Below are positions 8,838-17,596 of a stretch of DNA of 64,000 nt, piece after piece (the stretch's first letter is position 1; each line of letters starts with the position of its first letter). Position numbers and translations under genes: made by a program. The notes below the pieces were generated by a model. The model saw only the letters and a list, made by a program, of their open reading frames with translations, ran no database searches and was not told where the DNA came from. Source of the stretch: an uncultured Planctomycetota bacterium (GTDB lineage: Bacteria > Planctomycetota > Planctomycetia > Gemmatales > HRBIN36); contig CALFAY010000001.1 in NCBI GenBank assembly GCA_937944855.1, positions 60,254 through 124,253 on the forward strand. Reading direction: 5' to 3'.

Positions 8838-10928
8838 TCACTTTCGGGCAGCGGCAAGAAGTTCCTCGAAATAGGCCGCTCGATCCCGGTCCCCTTTGGC
8901 CTGTGCCATTCCCAGTCCCTTTTGAGCGAAGTCGGCAGCCTGGGAGTGACGGCGGACCTGGAGCATCGCTTCAGCAGCACGGCCAAGCAAATCGAGGTCA
9001 CTGGGCAGCCGCTCCGTCAGCCGAACATATGCCGCTTGAGCATCGTCCAACTGCCCGGACCGCAGAAAGATCTGAGCCAGACGCAAGTCGTAGTCGTTCC
9101 GCCGACGGCCTTCATTGTGCTCGCAGTCGTGCCGCATCCCTGCCTCGATCCATTCCCGGGCCTTGGCGAAGTCGTCCTGTTCGCCGGCTAGCTGTGCAAG
9201 GTGAGTGTAGTAGGGAAAGCGGTCAGGAGTCGCCTCGTCAGGCGGCTGGTTGACCAGTGCCTCGGCGAACTTGCCGGCCAGTTCCTGGGCGTCGAGGCGG
9301 CGGCAGGCCTGGAACGCTGCTGCCAGCTCGGTTTCCGACAGGTCCCCCACGGGCAACGCAGCCAATTCGGCCGCGTTGAGTGCGGAAATATCGCGAGTCT
9401 CTTCCAGCGGAGTTCGGGATGGATGCCGGGTCGGCAGGCCGAGCTTATGACGCAAGCGATCGAAGTCGTAAGCACCGGCCTGAAAGCATTCCGTGATTTC
9501 TTCCAGGAAATCGACTGCGGCCATCAGTTTCCGACGCAGGATCAGATGGCCCGTCGCATCCACCGGTGCCACGCCGCCCAACGACCGCAAAGGCCGATTC
9601 AGCCACTCCGTCTCGAACCGGGCATAAACGACTTCATGGCGGAATTTATCCGCTTGCTCTTCGGACAACCCGGGAACGGACAGGAACAGAAGCAAATCTG
9701 AGGGCACCTCAAGAAAGTCGGAAGTGCGTTCGCCGGTCTCAACCAATCGAAGTGAGGAATCCGCCACGTTTTCCAGTTGAGTTCGCCCTTCCTCGAACCC
9801 TTCCCGCTTCAGACTGGTAAGGACAAGGAAACCGACTGGGACCATCCACTGGAAACGGCACAGAAGCCTCGGCAATTCAAACGAAGCGTGAATGCGTGCG
9901 TTCTTGTCGAAGGGGCGATTCAACACCAACCCGACGGCCGAGTTACCGGCCTCTACGTTGACCAACAGACATCGGGAATCAGCAGTTATCCGGTGGTACA
10001 AGGCTTTCGGGTCCAAAACCTCGTACAAGGCGTAGTGAGTGATCCAGTCGGATTCCGCAGTCATCCCCACGGCAAAGCGGAGCACTTCGGCGATCTTCCA
10101 GGCTTTTACAGCGGATTCATCGTCGGGAACCAGGGCGACATAACGGTCCAGAGCCTCCAGGGCGGCACTATCCTGTCCCAACGTCGCCCGACAGAGCCCG
10201 AGGTTAAACCACGTTGCTGGGTCTTCGGGATTCTCCTTGGCCAACCGCTCGAAAGCCTGGAGGGCTTCTTCGAGTCGTCCTTCTGAAGCCAAAGAAATCG
10301 CCTGGGTCCACGTAGCCTCTGCGGATGGCTGGATGGTCTGCGGAGGCGGCAGATAGGAAGGCAACTCACAGGCCGATTTGGGGTATCTCGCGTTCCCCGG
10401 AGAAAAGGCAGAATGAACGTGCTCACGCAAGTCCGTGTCCGTGGGATCGTAGCGCAGAGCGATCTCGGAGGCACCTAAAGCTGCGTAAAGACGCCGATTC
10501 AGGAGTTCGCACCGGTAGATGTCGTAATACACCCTGTGCATGAACGCTCGGTTGGAAGGCGTCGTCAGACGGGCAGCTTGCCGGAATAAGTGCAAAGCTC
10601 CTGGGTACTCACCTTCCTGCATCCGGAGCGTGCCCCGGAGATAATAGGCTGGTGCCAAGTCGGGGTTGATTTCCAAGGCCCGATCCAGAGCCTGTTCCGC
10701 TTCCTCCCTGCGATCCAGCTCCAGCAAAACCTCGGCTTTGTGAACCCACAGGATCGCATGTCCCGGATGGTCTTGGATCAAGCGATCATACACGTTTAAC
10801 GCGGCTTCGATCTGCCCGTTCTCCAAAAGTTTTTCCGCCCGGCTTAATTCAAGGTAGAGGGCCTGGCAGCACCACTTGAACTTCTTACCGCTGCCGCAGG
10901 GACAGGGATCATAGGGGTTTTTCTCCAT
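8838..10928 (-). CDS. SEC-C zinc-binding and TPR-repeat protein
   Basis: About 696 aa. A SEC-C motif stands at the very N-terminus (DPCPCGSGKKFKWCC), as in SecA tails and many stand-alone SEC-C proteins. It is followed by TPR units (LDRALEINPDLAPAYYLRGTL; AFERLAKENPEDPATWFNLGLC) and a further helical repeat block at the C-terminus. The middle (about 290-520) is not recognised. Start is set at ATG 10928 because AAAGGA stands 8 nt upstream; ATG 10937 is also possible. The architecture suggests a scaffold or chaperone-like role, but no function can be assigned. It is convergent to fhcA with a 33-bp gap. Confidence 0.75.
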   Translation of the reverse strand: MEKNPYDPCPCGSGKKFKWCCQALYLELSRAEKLLENGQIEAALNVYDRLIQDHPGHAILWVHKAEVLLELDRREEAEQALDRALEINPDLAPAYYLRGTLRMQEGEYPGALHLFRQAARLTTPSNRAFMHRVYYDIYRCELLNRRLYAALGASEIALRYDPTDTDLREHVHSAFSPGNARYPKSACELPSYLPPPQTIQPSAEATWTQAISLASEGRLEEALQAFERLAKENPEDPATWFNLGLCRATLGQDSAALEALDRYVALVPDDESAVKAWKIAEVLRFAVGMTAESDWITHYALYEVLDPKALYHRITADSRCLLVNVEAGNSAVGLVLNRPFDKNARIHASFELPRLLCRFQWMVPVGFLVLTSLKREGFEEGRTQLENVADSSLRLVETGERTSDFLEVPSDLLLFLSVPGLSEEQADKFRHEVVYARFETEWLNRPLRSLGGVAPVDATGHLILRRKLMAAVDFLEEITECFQAGAYDFDRLRHKLGLPTRHPSRTPLEETRDISALNAAELAALPVGDLSETELAAAFQACRRLDAQELAGKFAEALVNQPPDEATPDRFPYYTHLAQLAGEQDDFAKAREWIEAGMRHDCEHNEGRRRNDYDLRLAQIFLRSGQLDDAQAAYVRLTERLPSDLDLLGRAAEAMLQVRRHSQAADFAQKGLGMAQAKGDRDRAAYFEELLAAARK

Positions 10929-11025
10929 CAGAGGCATCCTTTCGCGTTCGGAAAGCCCGGCCCATTCTTTCCGGCAACTGCCAACTGCATGGGCTTATGT
11001 TACTATCCAAATTCCCTTTACCGAA

Positions 11026-12381
11026 TCAGAGAATTTGTACGAATGGGCGAACCGCATGGCGGTCGATCAATGCCGGCCAGTAGGCGAAGACCTCCCGAAC
11101 CGGAGGGCGTCCAATCGTGTAGCCCGTCACACCAGGCGGACCGGATGTCACCAACGGAGCGAATTCCTTGGTGAAACGCTCGACGGCCTCCCGGCGACGA
11201 TCCCAGACACTGACCCGGAGCATAACTTCGTGCAAATTCGAAGGCGGAGCCGGCACTCCGGGTACGACGTCGCCTGCTCCCAGGCATTCGATGTTGACTC
11301 GTTCCAGATCGAACCCGGATCGACGAACACGCTCAAGCAGTATTTCCCCGCAGCTACGGGCCTTGTCCGCAGCGTCCGTACCAAACACAGCCAAGGTGCC
11401 GGAGGTCATGAAGCCATCCCGGTACGCGATGGACACCTTCAGGCGTTCGGGAGCCGGTTGCCCTCGGAACTTGGTGATTTCTACACAATCGGGTCCGGTT
11501 TGCTGAAGCGAGACAGAAGCGAAATCGGCGACGACGTCCGGAGTGTAGTACGCCGAAGGATCGCTGACCTCGTACAGAAGTTGTTCGGAGACGGTTTCCA
11601 CGTTCACTCGTCCACCGCTGCCGGGAGGCTTAGAGACGACAAAGCGGCCGTGGGGTTCGATCTCCACGAACGGATAGCCGACGTGGGCAAGGTCGGGTGC
11701 TTCCCGCCAGTTGATCCACAGGCCGCCAGTGGCCTGGGCCCCGCATTCAATCAGGTGTCCGGCCACGGTTGCCGCCGCCAGCCGATCCCAATCTTCCCAA
11801 GACCAGCCGAACTCGAAGACCGCAGGAGCCACGGTGAGGGAGGCGTCGGCAACTCGACCCGTGATGACGACCGATGCTCCCTGCTGCAAGGCCTCAACGA
11901 TAGGAGCGGCCCCCAGATACACGTTGGCACTGACCACGCGATCCAACAACGGAGCCAAGGCTTCGCCGGTATCGAGGTGACGCAGCTCATGGCCGTCTTG
12001 AATCAGGCGAGGCAGATCGGAAAGTATGTCATCTCCGAGCACAACGCCGATGCGACGCTCCAGTAAACCCGCCTCGTCCAGGATTTTGCGGGCTTTGCGG
12101 GCGCAGGCCGTCGGATTCATGCCGCCTGCGTTGGTCATGATTCGCAAATGAGGCTGGTCGCGGAGGATCGGAGTCAAGCGTCGCAGCACATCGAGAAAGT
12201 CCGATGCGAAACCGGCTTCGGGATCACGCTGCTTCTGCGCCGCCAGGATCGACATCGTCAACTCGGCCAGATACTCCAGCGTCAGATAACCCAGCTGTGC
12301 CTGCGAAGCGAGGAGAATCGGGGCGTCGAGATTATCCCCCCAGAAGCCGCAGCCATTGCCGATGCGAATCGAAGCGGACAT
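11026..12381 (-). CDS. AtuA-family protein (DUF1446)
   Basis: 451 aa, full length for the AtuA family, named after a gene of acyclic terpene utilisation. Conserved stretches include the N-terminal RIGNGCGFWGD, NAGGMNP and VVITGRVADASLTVAP. Start at ATG 12381 is supported by AAGGA upstream; a TTG at 12387 would add two residues. It follows the carboxylase beta subunit by about 27 bp, the usual pairing of AtuA with an acyl-CoA carboxylase. The biochemical role of AtuA itself is unsettled. Confidence 0.85.
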   Translation of the reverse strand: MSASIRIGNGCGFWGDNLDAPILLASQAQLGYLTLEYLAELTMSILAAQKQRDPEAGFASDFLDVLRRLTPILRDQPHLRIMTNAGGMNPTACARKARKILDEAGLLERRIGVVLGDDILSDLPRLIQDGHELRHLDTGEALAPLLDRVVSANVYLGAAPIVEALQQGASVVITGRVADASLTVAPAVFEFGWSWEDWDRLAAATVAGHLIECGAQATGGLWINWREAPDLAHVGYPFVEIEPHGRFVVSKPPGSGGRVNVETVSEQLLYEVSDPSAYYTPDVVADFASVSLQQTGPDCVEITKFRGQPAPERLKVSIAYRDGFMTSGTLAVFGTDAADKARSCGEILLERVRRSGFDLERVNIECLGAGDVVPGVPAPPSNLHEVMLRVSVWDRRREAVERFTKEFAPLVTSGPPGVTGYTIGRPPVREVFAYWPALIDRHAVRPFVQIL

Positions 12382-12408
12382 GGCCAACTTCCTTGCGTCA
12401 CCGAGGCG

Positions 12409-13998
12409 TCACACCTGCAAGACGCCTGTGCGAAAAGGGCGACCGTCATCGTACCGGGTCGCGATCCGCAAGGCGAACAGAAGCGCTTCGCGCGTCTGCT
12501 CCGGTCTCAGGATTCTGTCCACCCATAACCGGGCTGCGGCGTATCGGACATCCATTTGCTCGTCATACGCGGCCTCGACCTTGGCTTTGAGTTCGGCCAG
12601 TTCGGCGGCGTCCGGCTCATGCCCCTGACGGCGCAAGGCCGAAATGGTGATTTCCAGCAGCGTGCCTGCTGCCTGTTGACCGCCCATGACGGCGTAGCGA
12701 GCCGTCGGCCAAGCGAAGATGAACCGCGGATCAAATGCCTTGCCACACAGGGCATAATTCCCAGCCCCGAACGACCCGCCGAGAATGACCGTGATCTTGG
12801 GCACGACGCTGTTGGCGATGACGTTGACCAGCTTGGCCCCCGCCCGGATGATCCCTTCCTGCTCCGAATCCCGACCGATCATGAAGCCGTTAACGTCTTG
12901 CAGAAAGATCAGCGGAATCCGCGTCTGGTTGCAATCCATGACGAAACGAGCAGCTTTGTCAGCACTGTCCACGTAGATGACACCGCCGTACTGAAGCTGT
13001 CCCCGGGCTGGTTTTGATCGCTTCCGCTGATTGCCAACGATGCCCACCGAAATACCGCCGATGCGGGCGTAGGCACAGACCAGGCTTTGCCCATACTCCG
13101 CTTTGTACTCGTCGAATCGCCCGCCATCGGTCAGGCATCGGAGCACGTCCCGCATGTCGTATTCCCGTCGGCCTTCGGGATCGACGAACCCGGCCAGATC
13201 GGAAGCACGACGGGACGGCGGGTCGATGTCCCGGCACCACGCATCCGGCGGAGGCAGCCGCTGTCCTTGGGGCAACAAAGCGATAAGTCTTCGCAAACGT
13301 TCCAGACAGGTCTCGTCACTCGGCTCCCGGAAATCTATCGTGCCGCTGATGGCGGCGTGCATCCAGGCCCCGCCCAGTTCCTCATGGCTCAGCGTCTGCC
13401 CGATGGCAGCTTTAACGAGAGCAGGACCGGCAAGGTACAGGCCGCTGCCTTCGGTCATCAACAGCTTGTCGCACAGCACGGGCAGATAGCCACCACCAGC
13501 CACGCAATTGCCCATGATGGCGGCATACTGGGGAATGCCCTGGGCGGAGATGACGGCATTATTGCGGAAGATGCGGCCAAAGTCGTCCTCGTCGGGGAAA
13601 ACCTCGTCTTGGAGCGGAAGGAATACGCCGGCACTGTCCACCAGATAGACCAGAGGCAAATGATTATCCATCGCGATCCGCTGGGCACGGAGCACCTTCT
13701 TCACAGTCATAGGGAAGAAAGCCCCAGCCTTGACGGTGGCATCGTTGGCGACGACCATGACGGGGACGTTGTCCACCAGGCCGATGCCAGTCACGACGCC
13801 GGCTGACGGCGCGCCGCCCCATTCGCCGTACATGCCCCAGGCGGCCCACAGGCCCAGCTCAAAGAATGTGCCCGGATCGCAGAGTCGTTGGATGCGTTCT
13901 CTGGCGGTAAGACGGCCCTTTTCATGCTGCCGGGCAATAGCCTTCGCACCGCCGCCGGCCAAAAGCTCGCGTTCCTGTTCCCACAGTTCTTCGAACAT
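12409..13998 (-). CDS. Biotin-dependent acyl-CoA carboxylase, carboxyltransferase (beta) subunit
   Basis: 529 aa, the size of methylcrotonyl-CoA, geranyl-CoA and propionyl-CoA carboxylase beta subunits. Typical crotonase-fold segments are present: ARERIQRLCDPGTFFELG, GKPLVYLVDSAG-like region, GNCVAGGGYLPVLCD and GGSFGAGNYALCGKAFDPRF near the C-terminus. It transfers the carboxyl group from biotin to an acyl-CoA. The biotin carboxylase/BCCP alpha subunit is not in the window. Neighbouring AtuA suggests a branched-chain or terpenoid acyl-CoA substrate; MCC-type leucine degradation is the main alternative. Confidence 0.88.
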   Translation of the reverse strand: MFEELWEQERELLAGGGAKAIARQHEKGRLTARERIQRLCDPGTFFELGLWAAWGMYGEWGGAPSAGVVTGIGLVDNVPVMVVANDATVKAGAFFPMTVKKVLRAQRIAMDNHLPLVYLVDSAGVFLPLQDEVFPDEDDFGRIFRNNAVISAQGIPQYAAIMGNCVAGGGYLPVLCDKLLMTEGSGLYLAGPALVKAAIGQTLSHEELGGAWMHAAISGTIDFREPSDETCLERLRRLIALLPQGQRLPPPDAWCRDIDPPSRRASDLAGFVDPEGRREYDMRDVLRCLTDGGRFDEYKAEYGQSLVCAYARIGGISVGIVGNQRKRSKPARGQLQYGGVIYVDSADKAARFVMDCNQTRIPLIFLQDVNGFMIGRDSEQEGIIRAGAKLVNVIANSVVPKITVILGGSFGAGNYALCGKAFDPRFIFAWPTARYAVMGGQQAAGTLLEITISALRRQGHEPDAAELAELKAKVEAAYDEQMDVRYAAARLWVDRILRPEQTREALLFALRIATRYDDGRPFRTGVLQV

Positions 13999-14106
13999 GG
14001 CGCCGCTGTCTTCGTAGCTGACCGGTTCAGGAGGGTCTAGCCGTCAGTATATGGGGCGTCCCTCGGCATTTCGGGACAGACGCCAAACTGCCGCGGGAAA
14101 GTAAAC

Positions 14107-14135
14107 GGGCCTGCCGACACCACGCCGACAGGCCC
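14107..14135 (-). terminator. Possible terminator hairpin
   Basis: GGGCCTG (14107-14113) pairs with CAGGCCC (14129-14135) 25 bp downstream of the Gfo/Idh/MocA stop codon. The tract after the stem is only modestly T-rich on the transcribed strand, so Rho-independent function is uncertain. The rest of 13999-14159 shows nothing else. Confidence 0.35.
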
Positions 14136-14159
14136 CCAAGAAGGAGGAGTACGTTTCAC

Positions 14160-15695
14160 TCAAGCTCCAGCCGGATCCTTGCCGTCAATCCACGGGCCTT
14201 CGAGTTTCTGGTATTCCGGCGGTTCCAGCGTGCTGCCGCGGTCGCCACCTCGCCAGCCGATGATCTGGTTGGGCTTGCCGCGGGCCTTGCTGCGGCGTTC
14301 CCATTGAGCGGCCCAGCTGCCATTGCCCGGCACGACCCGGCGATGTTCCTTGTCCCAGAACAACACCTGCCCCGTCCGGTAACTCTGGACGCCCATCGCC
14401 ACGGTGGTGAATGCGGCAGCTCCCAGTTCCGGAGTGCTCAGGGTTTCGCGGTTGTTCATCCGACAGCATTCGAGGAAGTTTTCCCACAAGGGCCGCGTAG
14501 AGTCCCCTTCGCTGATGCCGCCGCCAATGAAGCGGGCCTCGGTCTGCGGCTTTTCCTGTGTCCGGGTTGGTCGATTGGCGATGGTTTGGGGAAGGAAATC
14601 TACGCCGTACTCCGTCTTGTTGCCCTCGCGCCGTTGGGTGAAACGCAGCGTGGCCGTTCGGCCGCGGATCACTTCCTCGATCGGGTAGTCGTTAATCATC
14701 GTGGCGGTGATGATGACCTGGCAGCCCTCTTCGTAATCCGCCACGACTGTGGCCACGTCAGGCACATCGCGCCCGTCATATTCCAAATAAATGCCTCCCG
14801 CTCCGACGACCCGGGCCGGATACCGCACTCCCATCGCGGCGATCAGCCGGGTGGTGCGATGCACGAACAGGTCGGTGAACATTCCGCCGCCAAAGTCCCA
14901 GTAGCACCGCCACTGAGCCCACACTGCCCGGTCGAACGGCCGTTTCTCCGCCAGGGGTACTCCCGGGAATACCGAGAACTGGTGCCCCAGCCACATGTCC
15001 CAATCAATCGTCTTGGGCGTCATCTCCTTGGTCAGCGGATAATACCGCCATTGGCCGACCAGCGAGTTACGGTAGTAGCTGGTCTGGCCCTGGCACACGT
15101 GGCCAATGTCCCCGTTGCGGATCATTTCATTGACCCGGGGCAGAAGCGGATCGGCCATCCACTGGACGCCCACGGTCATGACGACGTTGTGCTTCTTGGC
15201 CGCATCGACCACCGCATGAGCCTCTTCGATGGTCTTGGTCATCGGCTTTTCGCAGTAGATGTGCTTCTTGCGCTCGGCGGCGTCAATGCACATTTTGGCG
15301 TGCCAGTGGTCCGGCGTGGAGATGCAGACCACGTCCACTTCCTTGAGGTCGAGCAAACGGCGATAGTCTTTAGTAACGTGGGTCTTGTCGTCGGGATCGA
15401 GACCACAGCGTTTGGCGGAGGGGTACAGTCCCCGACCCTTGCCGGAGCCGAGTTTCGCGTCGCCGTCCCAGACATCACACACACCGACGGGCACGACGCC
15501 CTTGTTCTCCTTTTGCAACTCCAGGATCACGTCGATGTGCTGCTGTGCTCGGCCACCAGCCCCAAGGAAGGCGACGCCGATGCGATCATTGGCTCCCAGC
15601 ACCCGGCCATAGCTCGTGGCCGAAAGCGACAGCGCCGCCGTTCCAGCCGCCGCCGTCTGCAAAAATCCCCGCCGATTCATCCCCTTGCGTGCCAT
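14160..15695 (-). CDS. Gfo/Idh/MocA family oxidoreductase with Tat signal
   Basis: 511 aa. The N-terminus (MARKGMNRRGFLQTAAAGT...) is a twin-arginine signal with RR at residues 8-9, so the folded protein is probably exported. It is followed by a Rossmann domain (IGVAFLGAGGRAQQHID), the conserved EKP motif (HIYCEKPMTK) and a C-terminal substrate domain. Family members oxidise or rearrange sugars and related polyols with NAD(P); Tat-exported forms are very numerous in planctomycetes. ATG 15695 has GGGGAG 7-9 nt upstream, whereas the open frame to 16004 lacks protein character. Divergent to the nuo operon. Confidence 0.9.
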   Translation of the reverse strand: MARKGMNRRGFLQTAAAGTAALSLSATSYGRVLGANDRIGVAFLGAGGRAQQHIDVILELQKENKGVVPVGVCDVWDGDAKLGSGKGRGLYPSAKRCGLDPDDKTHVTKDYRRLLDLKEVDVVCISTPDHWHAKMCIDAAERKKHIYCEKPMTKTIEEAHAVVDAAKKHNVVMTVGVQWMADPLLPRVNEMIRNGDIGHVCQGQTSYYRNSLVGQWRYYPLTKEMTPKTIDWDMWLGHQFSVFPGVPLAEKRPFDRAVWAQWRCYWDFGGGMFTDLFVHRTTRLIAAMGVRYPARVVGAGGIYLEYDGRDVPDVATVVADYEEGCQVIITATMINDYPIEEVIRGRTATLRFTQRREGNKTEYGVDFLPQTIANRPTRTQEKPQTEARFIGGGISEGDSTRPLWENFLECCRMNNRETLSTPELGAAAFTTVAMGVQSYRTGQVLFWDKEHRRVVPGNGSWAAQWERRSKARGKPNQIIGWRGGDRGSTLEPPEYQKLEGPWIDGKDPAGA

Positions 15696-15846
15696 GCTCT
15701 TTCTCCCCACCTCAGATGTCCGAAGGTGCGATGTCGCCATTATTTCAAAGATGCCGTCGGCTTCCAAGCAAAAAGCCGATGATTTCCAGCAGGATTCCTT
15801 CGGTTCGCAAGGATTCCCGGTTCGGTGAACGGTCGCGCAGTTCGTG

Positions 15847-15875
15847 TGGACGGCCCCTGAAGCGCCGACTAGACT
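15847..15875 (+). promoter_or_regulatory. Putative promoter of the nuo operon
   Basis: TGGACG (15847-15852), a 17-nt spacer and TAGACT (15870-15875) resemble a sigma70-type promoter. Transcription would start near 15882, about 80 nt before nuoA. No other gene start is nearby on this strand. Support is by consensus only. Confidence 0.4.
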
Positions 15876-15929
15876 GAAAGTATCAAGGGCCACCCTCCAT
15901 TGCCGACTATCCGCAGTGGAGGTCTTTTT

Positions 15930-16025
15930 ATGGGACACTTCGTGAAAGCTGTCACGAAGTCGGGATGGCTGGCATGGATAGCGACTTGCCGCTGCTTTAC
16001 CCAATCGTTCTCTACCTCGTCCTGA
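15930..16025 (+). other. Candidate leader ORF overlapping the nuoA start
   Basis: ATG at 15930 has a strong GGAGG seven nt upstream (15918-15922), better than anything before nuoA itself. The frame encodes 31 aa ([16 protein letters not shown]...) and ends inside nuoA in another frame. Translation of this ORF would carry ribosomes across the nuoA start and could couple or control its translation. The peptide has no known relatives that I can see. It may be a chance ORF. Confidence 0.35.
15937..15960. repeat. Inverted repeat just upstream of nuoA
   Basis: Perfect 9-bp arms ACTTCGTGA (15937-15945) and TCACGAAGT (15952-15960) are separated by 6 nt. It ends 4 nt before the first nuoA ATG and lies within the candidate leader ORF. 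It may form an RNA hairpin over the start region or be an operator. Confidence 0.6.
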
Positions 16026-16375
16026 TCTTGGCGTTCGTCGCCGGGACTCTACTGATTTCCCATTGGATCGCTCCGCGTCGGCCCCATCCGGTCAAGGACA
16101 TGCCTTACGAATCGGGCATGGATCCGGTCGGGGACGCCCGGCGACATTTCGATGTCAAGTTCTATCTCGTCGCCATTCTGTTCCTCGTATTCGACGTGGA
16201 ATTGCTCTTCCTGTATCCGTGGGCCGTCAGTGCTTACGCTGATTCGCCTGAGGGTAATCCGTTACGCGGCGGCATCCTTCAGGACGCCGTGTTCGTGACC
16301 ATGCTGGTCTTTCTGACCACGGTGGCGTTGGCCTACATCTACGCCCTGAGGAAGGGGGTGTTCCGATGGCGGTAG
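15965..16375 (+). CDS. nuoA: NADH-quinone oxidoreductase subunit A
   Basis: 136 aa with three membrane segments (about 9-31, 65-88, 101-125) and the loop signature [32 protein letters not shown], which forms part of the quinone-site region of complex I. First gene of the 13-kb nuo operon. An alternative start is ATG 15974. Its 3' end overlaps nuoB by 10 bp, indicating coupled translation. Confidence 0.95.
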   Translation: MAGMDSDLPLLYPIVLYLVLILAFVAGTLLISHWIAPRRPHPVKDMPYESGMDPVGDARRHFDVKFYLVAILFLVFDVELLFLYPWAVSAYADSPEGNPLRGGILQDAVFVTMLVFLTTVALAYIYALRKGVFRWR

Positions 16376-17010
16376 GTCTGCCTGACAGTGTATTTCTGGC
16401 CAGACTCGATCCACTGGCCAATTGGTGCCGGGCCAACAGCCTGTGGCCGATGCCGTTCGGAACCGCCTGTTGCGGGATCGAGTTGATGGCGACCGGAGCT
16501 TCCCGGCACGACATCGCCCGTTTCGGGGCGGAAGCCATGCGCTTCAGTCCCCGCCAATGCGACCTGATGATCGTGGCTGGTCGCGTGGTCATGAAGATGC
16601 TCCCTGTGCTTCAGCGTATCTGGCTTCAGATGCCGGAGCCGAAGTGGTGCATCTCGATGGGGGCTTGTGCTTCCAGCGGGGGCGTCTTCGACACCTACGC
16701 CGTCGTCCAGGGAGTTGACCGCTTCATCCCGGTGGACGTGTACGTTCCGGGCTGTCCGCCGCGACCAGAGCAGTTGCTCCAGGCCGTCATCGACATCCAG
16801 GATAAAATCCGCGAAACCGGCACCGTGCGGGCCAAGGAGTTCTTCCGACGGACCCGCTTCGAGGGCCCGGAAATGGTGGCCGTCCGACCTCAGGACGCCA
16901 TCGTCGCTCCGGGCGATTACCGCACCGCCACGCGCTTTTGGACAGATCTGAATATCACCACCGACAAACTGGGCCTCAAGACAGAATTTCCCGAATTGCA
17001 GACCCACTGA
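16366..17010 (+). CDS. nuoB: NADH-quinone oxidoreductase subunit B
   Basis: 214 aa. It carries the ligands of the terminal [4Fe-4S] cluster N2: the tandem cysteines C35-C36 (TACCGIE), C101 (MGACAS) and C130 (PGCPPRPE). N2 passes electrons to quinone at the NuoB/NuoD interface. The C-terminal 40-50 residues extend beyond the minimal form. ATG overlaps nuoA and has AAGGGGG upstream. Confidence 0.97.
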   Translation: MAVGLPDSVFLARLDPLANWCRANSLWPMPFGTACCGIELMATGASRHDIARFGAEAMRFSPRQCDLMIVAGRVVMKMLPVLQRIWLQMPEPKWCISMGACASSGGVFDTYAVVQGVDRFIPVDVYVPGCPPRPEQLLQAVIDIQDKIRETGTVRAKEFFRRTRFEGPEMVAVRPQDAIVAPGDYRTATRFWTDLNITTDKLGLKTEFPELQTH

Positions 17011-17033
17011 TGACCCGTTGGCGGAGGCGGAAC

Positions 17034-17531
17034 ATGAACCACGCCGAGACTCTTCAGAAGTTGGAACTGCGATTCGGAACGCTGTCCATCTCCGAATTTC
17101 GGGACAATTTGCGGGTCGTCGTCCGGGCCGAACAGGTCGGCGAGGTGCTGGCCTTCCTCAAAGACCAGTGCGGTTTCGACTTCCTCGTGGACATCACGGC
17201 CGTGGACTACCTGTACTACCCCGACGCCAAGGACCGCTTCGGTGTGGTCTGGTGTCTGCTCAACACGGCCAGCGGTGAACGCGTGATCGTCAAGACGTTT
17301 CTCAATGAGCCAGACCTGAGACTGCCCTCTGCTTATCCGCTTTGGCGGGGAGCGGACTGGATGGAGCGGGAAGTGTACGACATGTGCGGCATCGTCTTCG
17401 AGGGGCATCCCGACCTGCGGCGGCTGCTCATGCCGGAGGCGTTCACAGCCTACCCGCTGCGTAAGGATTATCCGCTCAGAGGTCGTGGGGAACGGCATAA
17501 CTTTCCGGTTATCACGCGGGCAGAGTCCTAG
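17034..17531 (+). CDS. nuoC: NADH-quinone oxidoreductase subunit C
   Basis: 165 aa, the separate (not NuoCD-fused) form. The 30-kDa subunit signature [29 protein letters not shown]...PLRKDYPL is complete. It belongs to the Q-module of the peripheral arm. I use ATG 17034, preceded by GGAGGCGGAAC; ATG 17010, which overlaps the nuoB stop, would add eight residues. The upstream part of the frame overlaps nuoB in another frame and is not coding. Confidence 0.94.
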   Translation: MNHAETLQKLELRFGTLSISEFRDNLRVVVRAEQVGEVLAFLKDQCGFDFLVDITAVDYLYYPDAKDRFGVVWCLLNTASGERVIVKTFLNEPDLRLPSAYPLWRGADWMEREVYDMCGIVFEGHPDLRRLLMPEAFTAYPLRKDYPLRGRGERHNFPVITRAES

Positions 17532-17596
17532 AGCGGTTCTAGGGCGGTGGGTCGACGGCAAGCTGGTGGAACGAAGCAAACTCGCTGAGGTCGCAC

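Noticed and set aside
14304..15782. 492-codon open frame on the + strand
   Set aside because: It is antisense to the Tat-signal oxidoreductase gene and contains no recognisable motif.
15696..16004. N-terminal extension of the Gfo/Idh/MocA gene
   Set aside because: The Tat signal must be at the N-terminus, and a ribosome binding site stands before 15695.
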